Source of the DNA: a virus
Length of the DNA: 58,249 nucleotides
Strand: one strand, 5' to 3'
Virus record (IMG/VR): IMGVR_UViG_3300027736_000053
Location: 1-58,249 of that record
In this document: in pieces, positions 43,226 to 51,844 of the stretch
Layout of the letters: each line of letters opens with the position of its first letter
Position numbering within the stretch: position 1 is the stretch's first letter
Program-made: the position numbers and the translations under genes
Notes under the pieces: generated by a model
Database searches by the model: none
Told to the model about the DNA's origin: nothing
What the model saw: the letters and a program-made list of their open reading frames with translations, nothing else

Positions 43226-43975
43226 ATGAAAAAATTATTTGTTGCCGGATGTAGTTTTAGTGATTATACTGGTGTGGATCATGTATACGGTGAATTTTTA
43301 GCAACTAAACTAAATTATGAATATATTCATGAAGGGGCGGGATGCGGAAGTAACTGGAGAATATGGAGAACGATTACTAATCATGTTTTGTCAGGTAATC
43401 TTACGTCGGATGATTTGTTAATAATTCAATATACTGCCATGACACGGAATGAGTTTTGGACCGCACTGAATCAACCACTTGAGACTATTAGAAATTCCGA
43501 CTATTCTCACGCGGCGCAAAGAAAATTTATTGACTTTCGCTCGCAGAATCGAAATATTACCTGGGTGCCCTTAGTAGACACAGGACCCGACTCTGGTCAT
43601 ATTATACGATACAAAATAGGAGCTGAAAAATGGCAAAATAATAAACAAGAATGTGAATTTTTTGAAATGTATGAAAAATATTTTGTCAATGGGCATTTTT
43701 GTAAAGAACAATTTAAAATTCAACATTACATGTTTCAAACAATGTTAATCCGTAATAACATAAAAACTGTATTTACTAACTCATATCGGCAAGGATGTGG
43801 ACTATTTATGTGTTTGCCTGAATTTACTCCGTATATGTTTACTGACCCGTTACCATATAGTGAGTGTATGCAATATGATTTAAACTCGGGCGACATAGGT
43901 CACTTGAATTTAAACGGTCATGAAATTTATGCAAATTGGTTATATTCCCATATAACTTCATGTGACTGGTCTTAA
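43226..43975 (+). CDS. SGNH-hydrolase-like protein 1
   Basis: 249 residues. Block I is GCSFSD with the likely nucleophile S10 at the very N-terminus; EGAGCGSN (about 36-43) can serve as block II; D223-x2-H226 in DIGHLNLNGH is a plausible block V catalytic Asp/His pair. SGNH enzymes are esterases or deacetylases, or O-acyltransferase partners, that act on sugar and lipid esters. No signal peptide, so cytoplasmic. Four SGNH-like genes lie in this block. Its stop overlaps the stop of the oppositely oriented radical SAM gene (TTAA), leaving no room for a terminator. Confidence 0.65.
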   Translation: MKKLFVAGCSFSDYTGVDHVYGEFLATKLNYEYIHEGAGCGSNWRIWRTITNHVLSGNLTSDDLLIIQYTAMTRNEFWTALNQPLETIRNSDYSHAAQRKFIDFRSQNRNITWVPLVDTGPDSGHIIRYKIGAEKWQNNKQECEFFEMYEKYFVNGHFCKEQFKIQHYMFQTMLIRNNIKTVFTNSYRQGCGLFMCLPEFTPYMFTDPLPYSECMQYDLNSGDIGHLNLNGHEIYANWLYSHITSCDWS

Positions 43976-45897
43976 TTTAAAATACGAGTAATTGTAGCCT
44001 TTCCAAAATTACGTTTTCTACCAAAATATATATTTTCTAAAAAATGGTCTTCACTTATAGTTGTATCCTCAGAGGTGTCAAACTGATACCAGGTGGCCTC
44101 TTTTAATTCCTTAGAATCTTGAATATACCCTAAAAAATCATAGTTAAATTTACATTTAATTGGAAAAGAACACAAATCTTGGTAATCAATTACATAGTTT
44201 CTTTGGAATAATAAAAGTTCTTTTTTTATATTTGCTTCAATATTATAATTACTATCTAAGAATTTAGTTAGTAACGAAAATATATAATTTATCATTTTTT
44301 CTTTAACCATATATAACGTAGTACGATGCATTAAATTCCAGCCAAATACTTCAATGTTACCTATTTTAGGATGATTAATGCGTCCGTTAGTCATCCAATT
44401 AGTAAAGTAATGACGAGTTTCTGTTAACTGTGTATTAACCCAACTATCTTTTTTTATCCAATCATATAAGTTTTCATAAAACTCAGAATAATCAATCCCT
44501 TGCTTAGATAAATATCTAGCTATGTAGGTAGTGAGACCGTTAATATGAAATGTTTGAATAAAACTAGACCATACTAGTGTATCTAACATAACAGAATGTG
44601 GTATTGTTTTTGTAGATACAACTACCTCAATACTTTCTTCCATATCAGTGTCCCCATAACTACCGCTCATATAATCATATACTGAAACTGATTCTAATTT
44701 ATATAGTTTTTTCTGTAGCAAATTCATTTCTGCGTTTTCTAGTAATTGACATTGTAAAATATTTATACCACTGTGATTTCCTGCTCGAAATATTTTCCAA
44801 AAAGCCGATTTCCATGATTCTACTGTTTCCCCAGGTAGTCCTAATATCAGTTCTGTATACACTGGAATATTGTTTTTGTCGCATAGTGCAAATATTTCAT
44901 CAATTTTATGCTGGTCTAGATTTCTACGTTTAATATTTTCTAATACATCTTGATCCATTGATTGTACACTTACTGTAAGTCCTTGACCAAAATTAGGAGA
45001 TTCAGTAATTAATTTTTTAACAATTTCTACAACTTCATTCTTTTGATTTTTTGCCCAGGTCATAGAAAAACTTTTCAATTTACCCCAATGATGTTGTACC
45101 TCAATTAGTTTGTCAATAATCATATTATCACGCTCTACAAACATGCCAAAATTAGCATCAGTTATTGTCACAAACCCGCAATGCTCTCCTATCCATTGCA
45201 ATTCGTCATATACACGAGTAAGTTCAAATTTTTTAACTTTATTATAGGTTAAACTTCCCCAATCACAAAATGTACAAGCATAGGGACAACCTCGGTTAGT
45301 TTCTAAGGTAGCATTCCAAATGATGTCAGGGTTTTCTAATATTATTTTGTTAAAAATTCCTAGTAGATACGGACTAGGAATCTCATCTAACTCAGTTATA
45401 CGTTTGGGGTCACCGGTATTAATTAGCCCGGTGCGGGAGTTAATTAATAATCCAGCAATATGTGTATAGTCAGAATCAAACTGTTCTAAAATTTGTTTAA
45501 AGGTAAGTTCTCCCTCCATTTTGATTACTAAGTCAATAAAGGATTCTTTTTGAAAGAAATTAGGATCTTCAATTGCCGGTTCGGGCCCGCCAAATACAAT
45601 CAAACATTTAGGATTAATTGTTTTTATTAATTTAGCTAATTTATAATTATAACGGTGATTCCACACATAGGTAGAAAATGCAACTAAATCATTAGTGCTT
45701 AATTTTACTGCTAATTCTTCTACGGGTTCCCGGCGCCATATTAATTGATCTAATTCCCATGATTCTTTTATCTTCTCACTAGTAAAAGCATAACTTAAAA
45801 TTATTCCCGCAGAATATGGTAAATAATATGCATTAAATTCCTTGGGTCCTTGCTGAAAATTTGGTTGTACAAAACTTATTTTTTTTCTATCTATCAT
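43972..45897 (-). CDS. Cobalamin-type (B12-binding-domain) radical SAM protein
   Basis: 641 residues on the minus strand, the only well-supported minus-strand gene in the window. Residues ~1-165 have the layout of a B12-binding Rossmann domain (KISFVQPNFQQGPKEFNAYY, YSAGIILSYAF, DLVAFSTYVWN, CLIVFGGPEP), but I see no DxHxxG cobalt-ligand motif. The radical SAM core has C204-x3-C208-x2-C211 (CPYACTFC), followed by ITDANFGMF and LILGLPGET. Relatives in this class (BchE, PhpK-like) do methylations, ring formations or similar steps. The last ~200 residues have no clear family. A perfect TATAAATA box lies four bases upstream. Substrate unknown. Confidence 0.8.
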   Translation of the reverse strand: MIDRKKISFVQPNFQQGPKEFNAYYLPYSAGIILSYAFTSEKIKESWELDQLIWRREPVEELAVKLSTNDLVAFSTYVWNHRYNYKLAKLIKTINPKCLIVFGGPEPAIEDPNFFQKESFIDLVIKMEGELTFKQILEQFDSDYTHIAGLLINSRTGLINTGDPKRITELDEIPSPYLLGIFNKIILENPDIIWNATLETNRGCPYACTFCDWGSLTYNKVKKFELTRVYDELQWIGEHCGFVTITDANFGMFVERDNMIIDKLIEVQHHWGKLKSFSMTWAKNQKNEVVEIVKKLITESPNFGQGLTVSVQSMDQDVLENIKRRNLDQHKIDEIFALCDKNNIPVYTELILGLPGETVESWKSAFWKIFRAGNHSGINILQCQLLENAEMNLLQKKLYKLESVSVYDYMSGSYGDTDMEESIEVVVSTKTIPHSVMLDTLVWSSFIQTFHINGLTTYIARYLSKQGIDYSEFYENLYDWIKKDSWVNTQLTETRHYFTNWMTNGRINHPKIGNIEVFGWNLMHRTTLYMVKEKMINYIFSLLTKFLDSNYNIEANIKKELLLFQRNYVIDYQDLCSFPIKCKFNYDFLGYIQDSKELKEATWYQFDTSEDTTISEDHFLENIYFGRKRNFGKATITRILN

Positions 45898-45901
45898 TGT
45901 G

Positions 45902-45915
45902 TATTTATATAAATA
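45902..45915. promoter_or_regulatory. Palindromic divergent late promoter TATTTATATAAATA
   Basis: A 14-base perfect palindrome containing TATAAATA on both strands (plus 45908-45915, minus 45909-45902, overlapping by two bases). It lies between the minus-strand gene starting at 45897 (four bases away) and the plus-strand gene at 45921 (five bases away). It is the whole 23-base intergenic gap apart from a few bases, so it is the only candidate promoter for both genes. Confidence 0.7.
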
Positions 45916-45920
45916 GCATA

Positions 45921-46706
45921 ATGGTTAAACATATTATTACGTCTGGGTGTAGTTTTTCTGATTTTTCAGGAACCTGGGCAACACTATTAAATAAAAAAGT
46001 AAATGCTAACGTTTACGTATGTGGAGTTAGCAGCGCAGGAAATAGTTGGATAGCTAAAAGTGCAATCCACCAAACTAATTTACTTCTGAAATCGGGTATA
46101 GATACAAACGATATTTCTGTTATAGTTATGTGGTCGGGCATAGATCGTAAAGATTTGTTCATATCTGCTGATGAAACAATTGATTATGCCAAACTAGTAT
46201 CAACATTAGGCCCCAATCCAGTAAGTTTAATTGATACTATTCCGGGATCTATAGTCAAATCTAACTATACTGATGGTTACCTATTAGGAACATATCATTC
46301 CTATTTTGAAAATAAAAACATATCACGAATAAAACAAGAATTGGCTATGTATTATTTTTCAGATGAAGCTATGGCGATAGAGTCTTATGAAAATTTTTTA
46401 AGACTACAGTGGTTTTGTGAAAGCAAAAAAATCACACTTATTAACATGACCTTTAAGGATATTATGTATTATCCTACAACAAAGATGTTAACAAAAGATT
46501 ATTATAGGAATATAGCTCCACTAAGTGGAATGCTTGACTTTAATAAATGGTTATTTTGGAAAGATACTGGGGGACTATTTGAGTATGTGAGAGATAATTC
46601 CCTTAAATTAGATAAAGATGAGTTACATCCAGCAATAAACTCACATGAACATTTTCTTGATAATTTTCTAATACCAAAACTGAAAATAAATAATATATGT
46701 TATTAA
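45921..46706 (+). CDS. SGNH-hydrolase-like protein 2
   Basis: 261 residues from ATG 45921. A longer frame begins upstream, but it would cross into the opposite gene and the promoter palindrome, so 45921 is chosen. MVKHIITSGCSFSD places the candidate nucleophile S11 in block I, exactly as in SGNH protein 1. GVSSAGNSW may be block II, and D233-x2-H236 (DELH) block V. No signal peptide. The next gene starts inside its last ten bases, suggesting coupled translation. A start only five bases after the TATAAATA box suggests a near-leaderless mRNA. Substrate unknown. Confidence 0.65.
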   Translation: MVKHIITSGCSFSDFSGTWATLLNKKVNANVYVCGVSSAGNSWIAKSAIHQTNLLLKSGIDTNDISVIVMWSGIDRKDLFISADETIDYAKLVSTLGPNPVSLIDTIPGSIVKSNYTDGYLLGTYHSYFENKNISRIKQELAMYYFSDEAMAIESYENFLRLQWFCESKKITLINMTFKDIMYYPTTKMLTKDYYRNIAPLSGMLDFNKWLFWKDTGGLFEYVRDNSLKLDKDELHPAINSHEHFLDNFLIPKLKINNICY

Positions 46707-47806
46707 AACATTCTTGTAGGTTGCCGGTCGGACATTTTAAAAAATATATTGACGATGATTCAATTGTTCCAACGGAAGTGGTTTTATTAAATTATCAAGA
46801 ATGGGAATACACTTCAATTGGAGTAGATCCAACGTTTGAAGAATTAGTTGACTATGTAAATAAACATAATTCCTCAATGACTATCATTAATGGATCAATC
46901 GAAGCCTCCCCTTTATTATATGATAACACCAATGAAAGATATAAAAATATAAAACCTGTCATATATTGGCCTACTTATTTCTTATCATCCTGGTACTATA
47001 AATGTAAGAGAGAAACAAATACTTCACATTTATCAGAAGATGAGTTGATTAAGGAATACAATCAAGAATTTAATTACTTATATATGAGTTTAAACAACAA
47101 ACCACATTTTCATAGATGTTTGCAATTTGATTTGTTGGTAAAAAGTGATTTGTTAAAAGACGGGGCAGTGACATGGAATAGTTGGTTTAATGCCGAAGGG
47201 AGAAAACTAGAAACAAGTTTTTATTATCCTTTTAAATATTGGAACCCGGAGTTATTAATATTAGATGACACTGACATATATTGGGGTTGGGGAACAAAAT
47301 TACCAAAAGAAATTAAAAACTCTTTTATGCAATTAGTCAATGAAACGGCAGGGCATGTTATTATTTTTAGCGAAAAAATAGTGTTCCCGTTGTTTTTTAA
47401 CAAATTATTTTTAGTGTCTGGTGCAGTAAATTATCACAAGGAATTACAAAAATTGGGTTTTGTTTTATATGATGATGTATTTGATTATTCATTTGATTCA
47501 GAACCAAATGCGGAAATTAGATACACAATGATAACTGCTAATTTAGAAAGATTGCGCGGATACACAAAAGAAAAGTTAAATGAACTTTACACATTGTCTT
47601 TGTCAAAGATTGAGCATAACAAAAGAAATTTAATTACCATTTCAAGTCAGACTAAATTTATCCCCAACTATATTGTTGATCTATGTGAAAATAATCCAAA
47701 CTTTATAAATGATATGGATTGTTATCATTTTTATAAATTTATTAAAAGTGTTGAAGAAGAAACGTTAGATGAAAAAAGAACGATGATTGGGCTAATTAAA
47801 TTATAA
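46697..47806 (+). CDS. Putative GT-B (GT10-like) glycosyltransferase paralogue 2
   Basis: 369 residues, overlapping the previous gene by ten bases. The signature is weaker than in the other three: MSLNNKPHFHRCLQFDLL near 131-148 takes the place of the R-P-H-R segment, and FSEKIVFPLFF with S225-E226-K227 the place of the T/S-E-K motif, followed by LFLVSGAVNYHKELQKLGF and YDDVFDYSFD where relatives have IDESYD. The order of elements is kept. It may be a diverged or inactive relative. No membrane segment. Function unknown; placement in the family is tentative. Confidence 0.5.
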   Translation: MLLKHSCRLPVGHFKKYIDDDSIVPTEVVLLNYQEWEYTSIGVDPTFEELVDYVNKHNSSMTIINGSIEASPLLYDNTNERYKNIKPVIYWPTYFLSSWYYKCKRETNTSHLSEDELIKEYNQEFNYLYMSLNNKPHFHRCLQFDLLVKSDLLKDGAVTWNSWFNAEGRKLETSFYYPFKYWNPELLILDDTDIYWGWGTKLPKEIKNSFMQLVNETAGHVIIFSEKIVFPLFFNKLFLVSGAVNYHKELQKLGFVLYDDVFDYSFDSEPNAEIRYTMITANLERLRGYTKEKLNELYTLSLSKIEHNKRNLITISSQTKFIPNYIVDLCENNPNFINDMDCYHFYKFIKSVEEETLDEKRTMIGLIKL

Positions 47807-47820
47807 TATGAAGGTATGTA

Positions 47821-47828
47821 TATAAATA
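47821..47828 (+). promoter_or_regulatory. T4-type late promoter box TATAAATA
   Basis: A perfect octamer ending four bases before the ATG at 47833. No Shine-Dalgarno can be placed between a T4-like start site and the ATG. Confidence 0.6.
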
Positions 47829-47832
47829 TACA

Positions 47833-49197
47833 ATGGTAGACATTAATTTTATATTTGACGAAGAGTTACCTGAATGTAACACATCCTCAGAGTATATTAT
47901 ACGCCAACTGTTTAAGAATGAACTTGGAAATTTACTATCAAGTCCCGATAACATACGTACTCTTGGTGGCAACATGACCTTCAGGAGTTCATTAGTAGCC
48001 AGGCAGTTATTTATGCATAATAATAATGCAAGTAGAGATGTTAATATGGTCGCAATAAACGCCACTCAGTGGAATTCACTCACGCAAGTAGATACAAGTA
48101 AAAAATATATTATTCATATAGGAGTTGCAGATTCTCCCGTTGATTGGACGGATAATTTTAAACAGGGAACTTTTAAATCACTTAATAGTAATTATTTACA
48201 TGATCTGCAAAATAACAAAGCATTATTATTAATAGACCAAACTTTGGAAGGAAATCACGAAAAAAACTTGTGGGAATGGTTTCATATACAATGTCAACTG
48301 TATAAGATAAACCCGGCGGCGATCATTTATATGAGTGGAAATCAAAGAATATCAGAAGAGTATGACATTTGGCACCAAAAGCACCATCTATCATCCAAAA
48401 TTAAAACTATCCCGTCTATTGCATTATCCACTGTTATTAAAGAAACCTATTATAGTGATAATCTTAATATTATATTTGAAAACGTATTAGCCTATAAAAA
48501 AAATAATATCACAATGATTTCATTGTATGATTGTATTAATTTTGCTCTCAGACCACATCGAACTATTAATTTTTTGCATTTAAAATATGCAAATTTAATT
48601 AATGACGGCAAAATAAGTATGGAATCCTTACAAAAAATTCCTTCTTGGCTTACTCCCACTTTGCGCCAACTGTATACCTCGGGGTTGCCCATTAATTACC
48701 TTAAAAATAATAAAAATGATCCAGCGACATGGACAATGGGTGATCCTTCAAAAATACCATTTGGTAATGCGGTCAGCAGAATACAACACGAAGTATATAA
48801 AAACACGTGGGTATCTTTAATTCCGGAAACAACTTATTATGATGACTACCCCGCGTTTATTAGTGAAAAAACTTTTAAACCTATAGCATGTCTGCAACCC
48901 TTTATTATACTAGGCTCTAAAGGTATATTGAAATATTTAAGAGCTCAGGGATATAAAACTTTTGACGGATTTATAGATGAATCGTATGATGAATGTGATG
49001 ACGGTCAACGATTTATGGCCATAATCAACTCTCTTAAAAAGATACAAAGTATTCCAAATAAACTTGAATGGTATGCCTCTATGAAAGATATTTTAAAACA
49101 TAATCAACAATTATTGTTAAATACATCTTTTATGTCATTAGAAAATAAAATAATTGTCAATTACTATAAAAATAGTTTTAAGGAACCAAATGTTTAA
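47833..49197 (+). CDS. Putative GT-B (GT10-like) glycosyltransferase paralogue 3
   Basis: 454 residues. FALRPHRTINFLHLKYANL starts at residue 237, giving R240-P-H-R243; the donor-site-like ISEKTFKPIACLQPFIILG has S344-E345-K346, followed by LRAQGYKTFDGFIDESYD. These are shared in the same order with the genes at 42027 and 53041. The N-terminal ~200 residues are specific to this copy. No membrane segment. The next gene begins inside its last eight bases. Activity as a glycosyltransferase is inferred from motifs. Confidence 0.55.
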   Translation: MVDINFIFDEELPECNTSSEYIIRQLFKNELGNLLSSPDNIRTLGGNMTFRSSLVARQLFMHNNNASRDVNMVAINATQWNSLTQVDTSKKYIIHIGVADSPVDWTDNFKQGTFKSLNSNYLHDLQNNKALLLIDQTLEGNHEKNLWEWFHIQCQLYKINPAAIIYMSGNQRISEEYDIWHQKHHLSSKIKTIPSIALSTVIKETYYSDNLNIIFENVLAYKKNNITMISLYDCINFALRPHRTINFLHLKYANLINDGKISMESLQKIPSWLTPTLRQLYTSGLPINYLKNNKNDPATWTMGDPSKIPFGNAVSRIQHEVYKNTWVSLIPETTYYDDYPAFISEKTFKPIACLQPFIILGSKGILKYLRAQGYKTFDGFIDESYDECDDGQRFMAIINSLKKIQSIPNKLEWYASMKDILKHNQQLLLNTSFMSLENKIIVNYYKNSFKEPNV

Positions 49198-50095
49198 CGA
49201 TTTAAGAGATACTGTAGTTACGGGAGATAATGTCATTATTGCTTTGGGTGATAGTTTTACACAAGGAATAGGTGCATATAGTATAGAATCATGGAAAAAA
49301 TCATTAGAAATTGGTAAGGGTAATGTTTTTAATCTGTCCGGCAAATATTTTAGAGAAGAACAACATAAAAATAATTGGGCCACTCAGTTGAGAGATAATC
49401 ATTTACCGGACTATAAAGTTTGGAATTTAGGTATAAATGGTACAGGTAATAGAGGTACTATAAAAGAAATGTACTTAAATCCGTTGCCAACTAAGTTGGG
49501 TAATGTTATAGTAATATTAATGGCTACGGGACTTGAACGATTTGATTTTCTTAAAAAAAATAGAGTAACCTGCGGACTTTACAATCATTCTAAGTGGCAA
49601 ACAATTTGGCCGGTTACCTCAGAACGAGGACTAGTTTCGGAAATAGAAAAAGTTTATTTAAATGAATTATATTCTCCTAGGGTAGTAGCAACTGAATTTT
49701 TATTAAATGTGGCTGAAGCCCAATATTTTTGTAAAGCTAATAACTATAAATTTATGTTCGCTTCAGCATTTGATTCAACTATATACAAACGCGGCTTAAT
49801 CGATGACTTAGATGACGACCCAGATTATATAAATATTATTGATTGGGATAATTTAATAACACCCGGTATAACAAAAACATACAAATCATTCAAAACATAT
49901 ATGGATTTATTATGTTTTCATGAAAATGATACCAGATTTAGAACGTTCTTTGAATTACAAAATAATAACATAGTAGAAAACATGCAATTACCATTAAAAT
50001 ATATAACTCCATGTGGTCATTGGACTATTGAAGGGCAAGCATTTGTTGCATCTAATCTGGCTGATGAAATAAAAACTAGAAATCTAGAAATCTAG
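49190..50095 (+). CDS. SGNH-hydrolase-like protein 3
   Basis: 301 residues from ATG 49190, chosen because AGGA (49181-49184) lies six bases upstream and the start overlaps the previous stop; an upstream TTG at 49154 is less likely. GDSFTQG with S22 is block I. LGINGTGNRG (~83-92) with N and G may serve as blocks II/III. At the C-terminus H277 lies in TPCGHWTIEG, where the usual Asp three residues before the His is Pro. So a Ser-His dyad is possible, or activity is lost. Substrate unknown. Confidence 0.65.
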   Translation: MFNDLRDTVVTGDNVIIALGDSFTQGIGAYSIESWKKSLEIGKGNVFNLSGKYFREEQHKNNWATQLRDNHLPDYKVWNLGINGTGNRGTIKEMYLNPLPTKLGNVIVILMATGLERFDFLKKNRVTCGLYNHSKWQTIWPVTSERGLVSEIEKVYLNELYSPRVVATEFLLNVAEAQYFCKANNYKFMFASAFDSTIYKRGLIDDLDDDPDYINIIDWDNLITPGITKTYKSFKTYMDLLCFHENDTRFRTFFELQNNNIVENMQLPLKYITPCGHWTIEGQAFVASNLADEIKTRNLEI

Positions 50096-50104
50096 CAACT
50101 TAAT

Positions 50105-51106
50105 ATGAATATATTTATAACCGGGGTCGCAGGATTTTTAGGAAGTCATTTGGCTGACCGAATGTTAGCACTTGGGCATGTAGTAAGTGGTAATGATTCT
50201 CTAATAGGCGGACATATACACAATATTCCAAAAGATATAACATTTTTTAATATTGATTGCTGTGATTTTAAATCAATGTCTAACATAATGAAAAACATAG
50301 ATATTGTGATTCATACTGCGGCTACAGCACATGAGGGATTAAGTGTATTCAGTCCGTCATTTATTACTCGTAATATTTTTGAAGCCAGTGTTAGTACAAT
50401 TAGTGCAGCAATTTCTTGTAAAGTTAAACGCTTTTTATTTTGCAGTAGCATGGCTAGGTACGGAGAACAGGTTCCGCCGTTTATAGAAGAAATGGTAAGT
50501 ATTCCCGTGGACCCGTACGGTATTGCTAAAGAAGCGGTTGAAAAAACATTGCGTCTACTTGCTAACACACATGGTATGGAATGGAATATTGCTGTCCCAC
50601 ACAACATTATAGGCCCTAGACAAAAGTATGATGATCCATTTCGTAATGTCATGAGTATTATGATTAATCGTAATCTACAAGGTAACCCGGCAATAGTTTA
50701 TGGCGACGGAAGTCAAACACGATGTTTTAGTTATGTAGATGACTGCATCAATTGTTTAGAGAAGATGGCACTATCTCCTGGTATTACCAATCAATTAATT
50801 AATATTGGTCCAGATGAAGGTGTGGTTACTATTAAAACACTTGCTAACATGGTTGCAGAGGAATGCGGATTTACCGGAGATATTGTGTATATGCCTGACC
50901 GGCCTCAAGAAGTCAAATACGCTTACTGTAGTTCTGATAAAGCAAGAGAACTACTTGGATATAAAACAACAGTAGATTTAGCAACTGCGATCAAATACAC
51001 AGCAGACTATATCCGTGCCTCAGGGACTAGACCGTTTGATTATTCATATCCTTTAGAAATCATAAATAATCTAACTCCAAAAACTTGGTCTGACAGGTTA
51101 ATTTAA
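50105..51106 (+). CDS. NAD-dependent sugar epimerase/dehydratase (extended SDR)
   Basis: 333 residues. G7-x2-G10-x2-G13 (GVAGFLG) binds NAD(P); HTAATAHEG fits the N-x-A-A-like strand; S114/S115 in FCSSMARYG with Y138-x3-K142 (YGIAK) form the catalytic set; IGPRQKYDDP and GDGSQTRCFSYVDDC are typical of nucleotide-sugar epimerases and dehydratases. UDP-glucose 4-epimerase-like or UDP-glucuronate-related enzymes have this size. The precise reaction cannot be told. It lies two genes before the UDP-sugar dehydrogenase, which suggests a shared nucleotide-sugar pathway. Confidence 0.88.
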   Translation: MNIFITGVAGFLGSHLADRMLALGHVVSGNDSLIGGHIHNIPKDITFFNIDCCDFKSMSNIMKNIDIVIHTAATAHEGLSVFSPSFITRNIFEASVSTISAAISCKVKRFLFCSSMARYGEQVPPFIEEMVSIPVDPYGIAKEAVEKTLRLLANTHGMEWNIAVPHNIIGPRQKYDDPFRNVMSIMINRNLQGNPAIVYGDGSQTRCFSYVDDCINCLEKMALSPGITNQLINIGPDEGVVTIKTLANMVAEECGFTGDIVYMPDRPQEVKYAYCSSDKARELLGYKTTVDLATAIKYTADYIRASGTRPFDYSYPLEIINNLTPKTWSDRLI

Positions 51107-51116
51107 AAAGGGATAT

Positions 51117-51821
51117 ATGTCCAATAAACAACATTTGCTATTGCATTGGGTACTTGATACCCCAAACAAACAATTAATTTGTAAAGTTAACGATGACTTA
51201 ACATACATTGCTCATAATGGCGGGCATGATGGATTTACAAAAATATACAAAGGTGTTACTAGCGAAGTAACATTGGTTGAATGGGTTCCTGATGAAAAGT
51301 TATGGATTAGTGAACAGTACGGTGAGCAAGTAGGCTATTATCAACCTGATCCTAATCGAGTAAAAAAACATCCTATACGTGGTTATGATCAAACTTGCTT
51401 TAATGGATTAGGACCTGACGGAGAATATCTTGATCATATGCAACGTATGCAGATCCTAATGGAAGGCTACGACCAGGCTACAATTTGGCACAAAATTAGG
51501 TCTACTGACCGAACCCCATTTTTTTTATTCAGTACACCTGATAAAGGATTGACTATATACAAACGAGCCCCTGCTGAAAGAGTTAGATATCCTGAGGCTC
51601 AACAAGATTCCAGCCTTTGGTGGCATGATCATCCACAACCCTGTGCTCAACAACCCTATAGCAAGAGTTATCAACTGAGTTCATACAATGAATTAGAAGC
51701 CGACGGCTGTCCTAAATCTATTGTTGATAAGTGCAAACTTGGCGAGTGGGATGCACCCGAACATCCAGAATTACAAGTATACTATATTTATCCAAAAACT
51801 ATAGAAGAAAATTTTAAATAA
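51117..51821 (+). CDS. Conserved phage protein of unknown function
   Basis: 234 residues, ATG preceded by a strong AAAAAGGG. N-terminal half beta-rich (TYIAHNGGHDGFTKIYKG, VTLVEWVPDEKLWISEQYG), central Asp/Gly-rich GYDQTCFNGLGPDGEYLD, then helix HMQRMQILMEGYDQATIWH, and a His/Trp/Pro-rich C-terminal region (SLWWHDHPQPCAQQPYSKSY). His and Cys could bind a metal, but I know no family with this arrangement. It sits between the two nucleotide-sugar oxidoreductases. It could act in the same pathway, but that is guesswork. Confidence 0.7.
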   Translation: MSNKQHLLLHWVLDTPNKQLICKVNDDLTYIAHNGGHDGFTKIYKGVTSEVTLVEWVPDEKLWISEQYGEQVGYYQPDPNRVKKHPIRGYDQTCFNGLGPDGEYLDHMQRMQILMEGYDQATIWHKIRSTDRTPFFLFSTPDKGLTIYKRAPAERVRYPEAQQDSSLWWHDHPQPCAQQPYSKSYQLSSYNELEADGCPKSIVDKCKLGEWDAPEHPELQVYYIYPKTIEENFK

Positions 51822-51844
51822 CTTACAATGAAATAGAAATAACC

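Noticed and set aside
45861-45920. A longer N-terminus for the SGNH protein starting at 45861
   Set aside because: It would run through the promoter palindrome and into the opposite gene. ATG 45921 places the GCSFSD block at the same distance from the start as in its paralogue.
49154-49189. TTG start for the third SGNH gene
   Set aside because: ATG 49190 has AGGA at proper distance and overlaps the previous stop.
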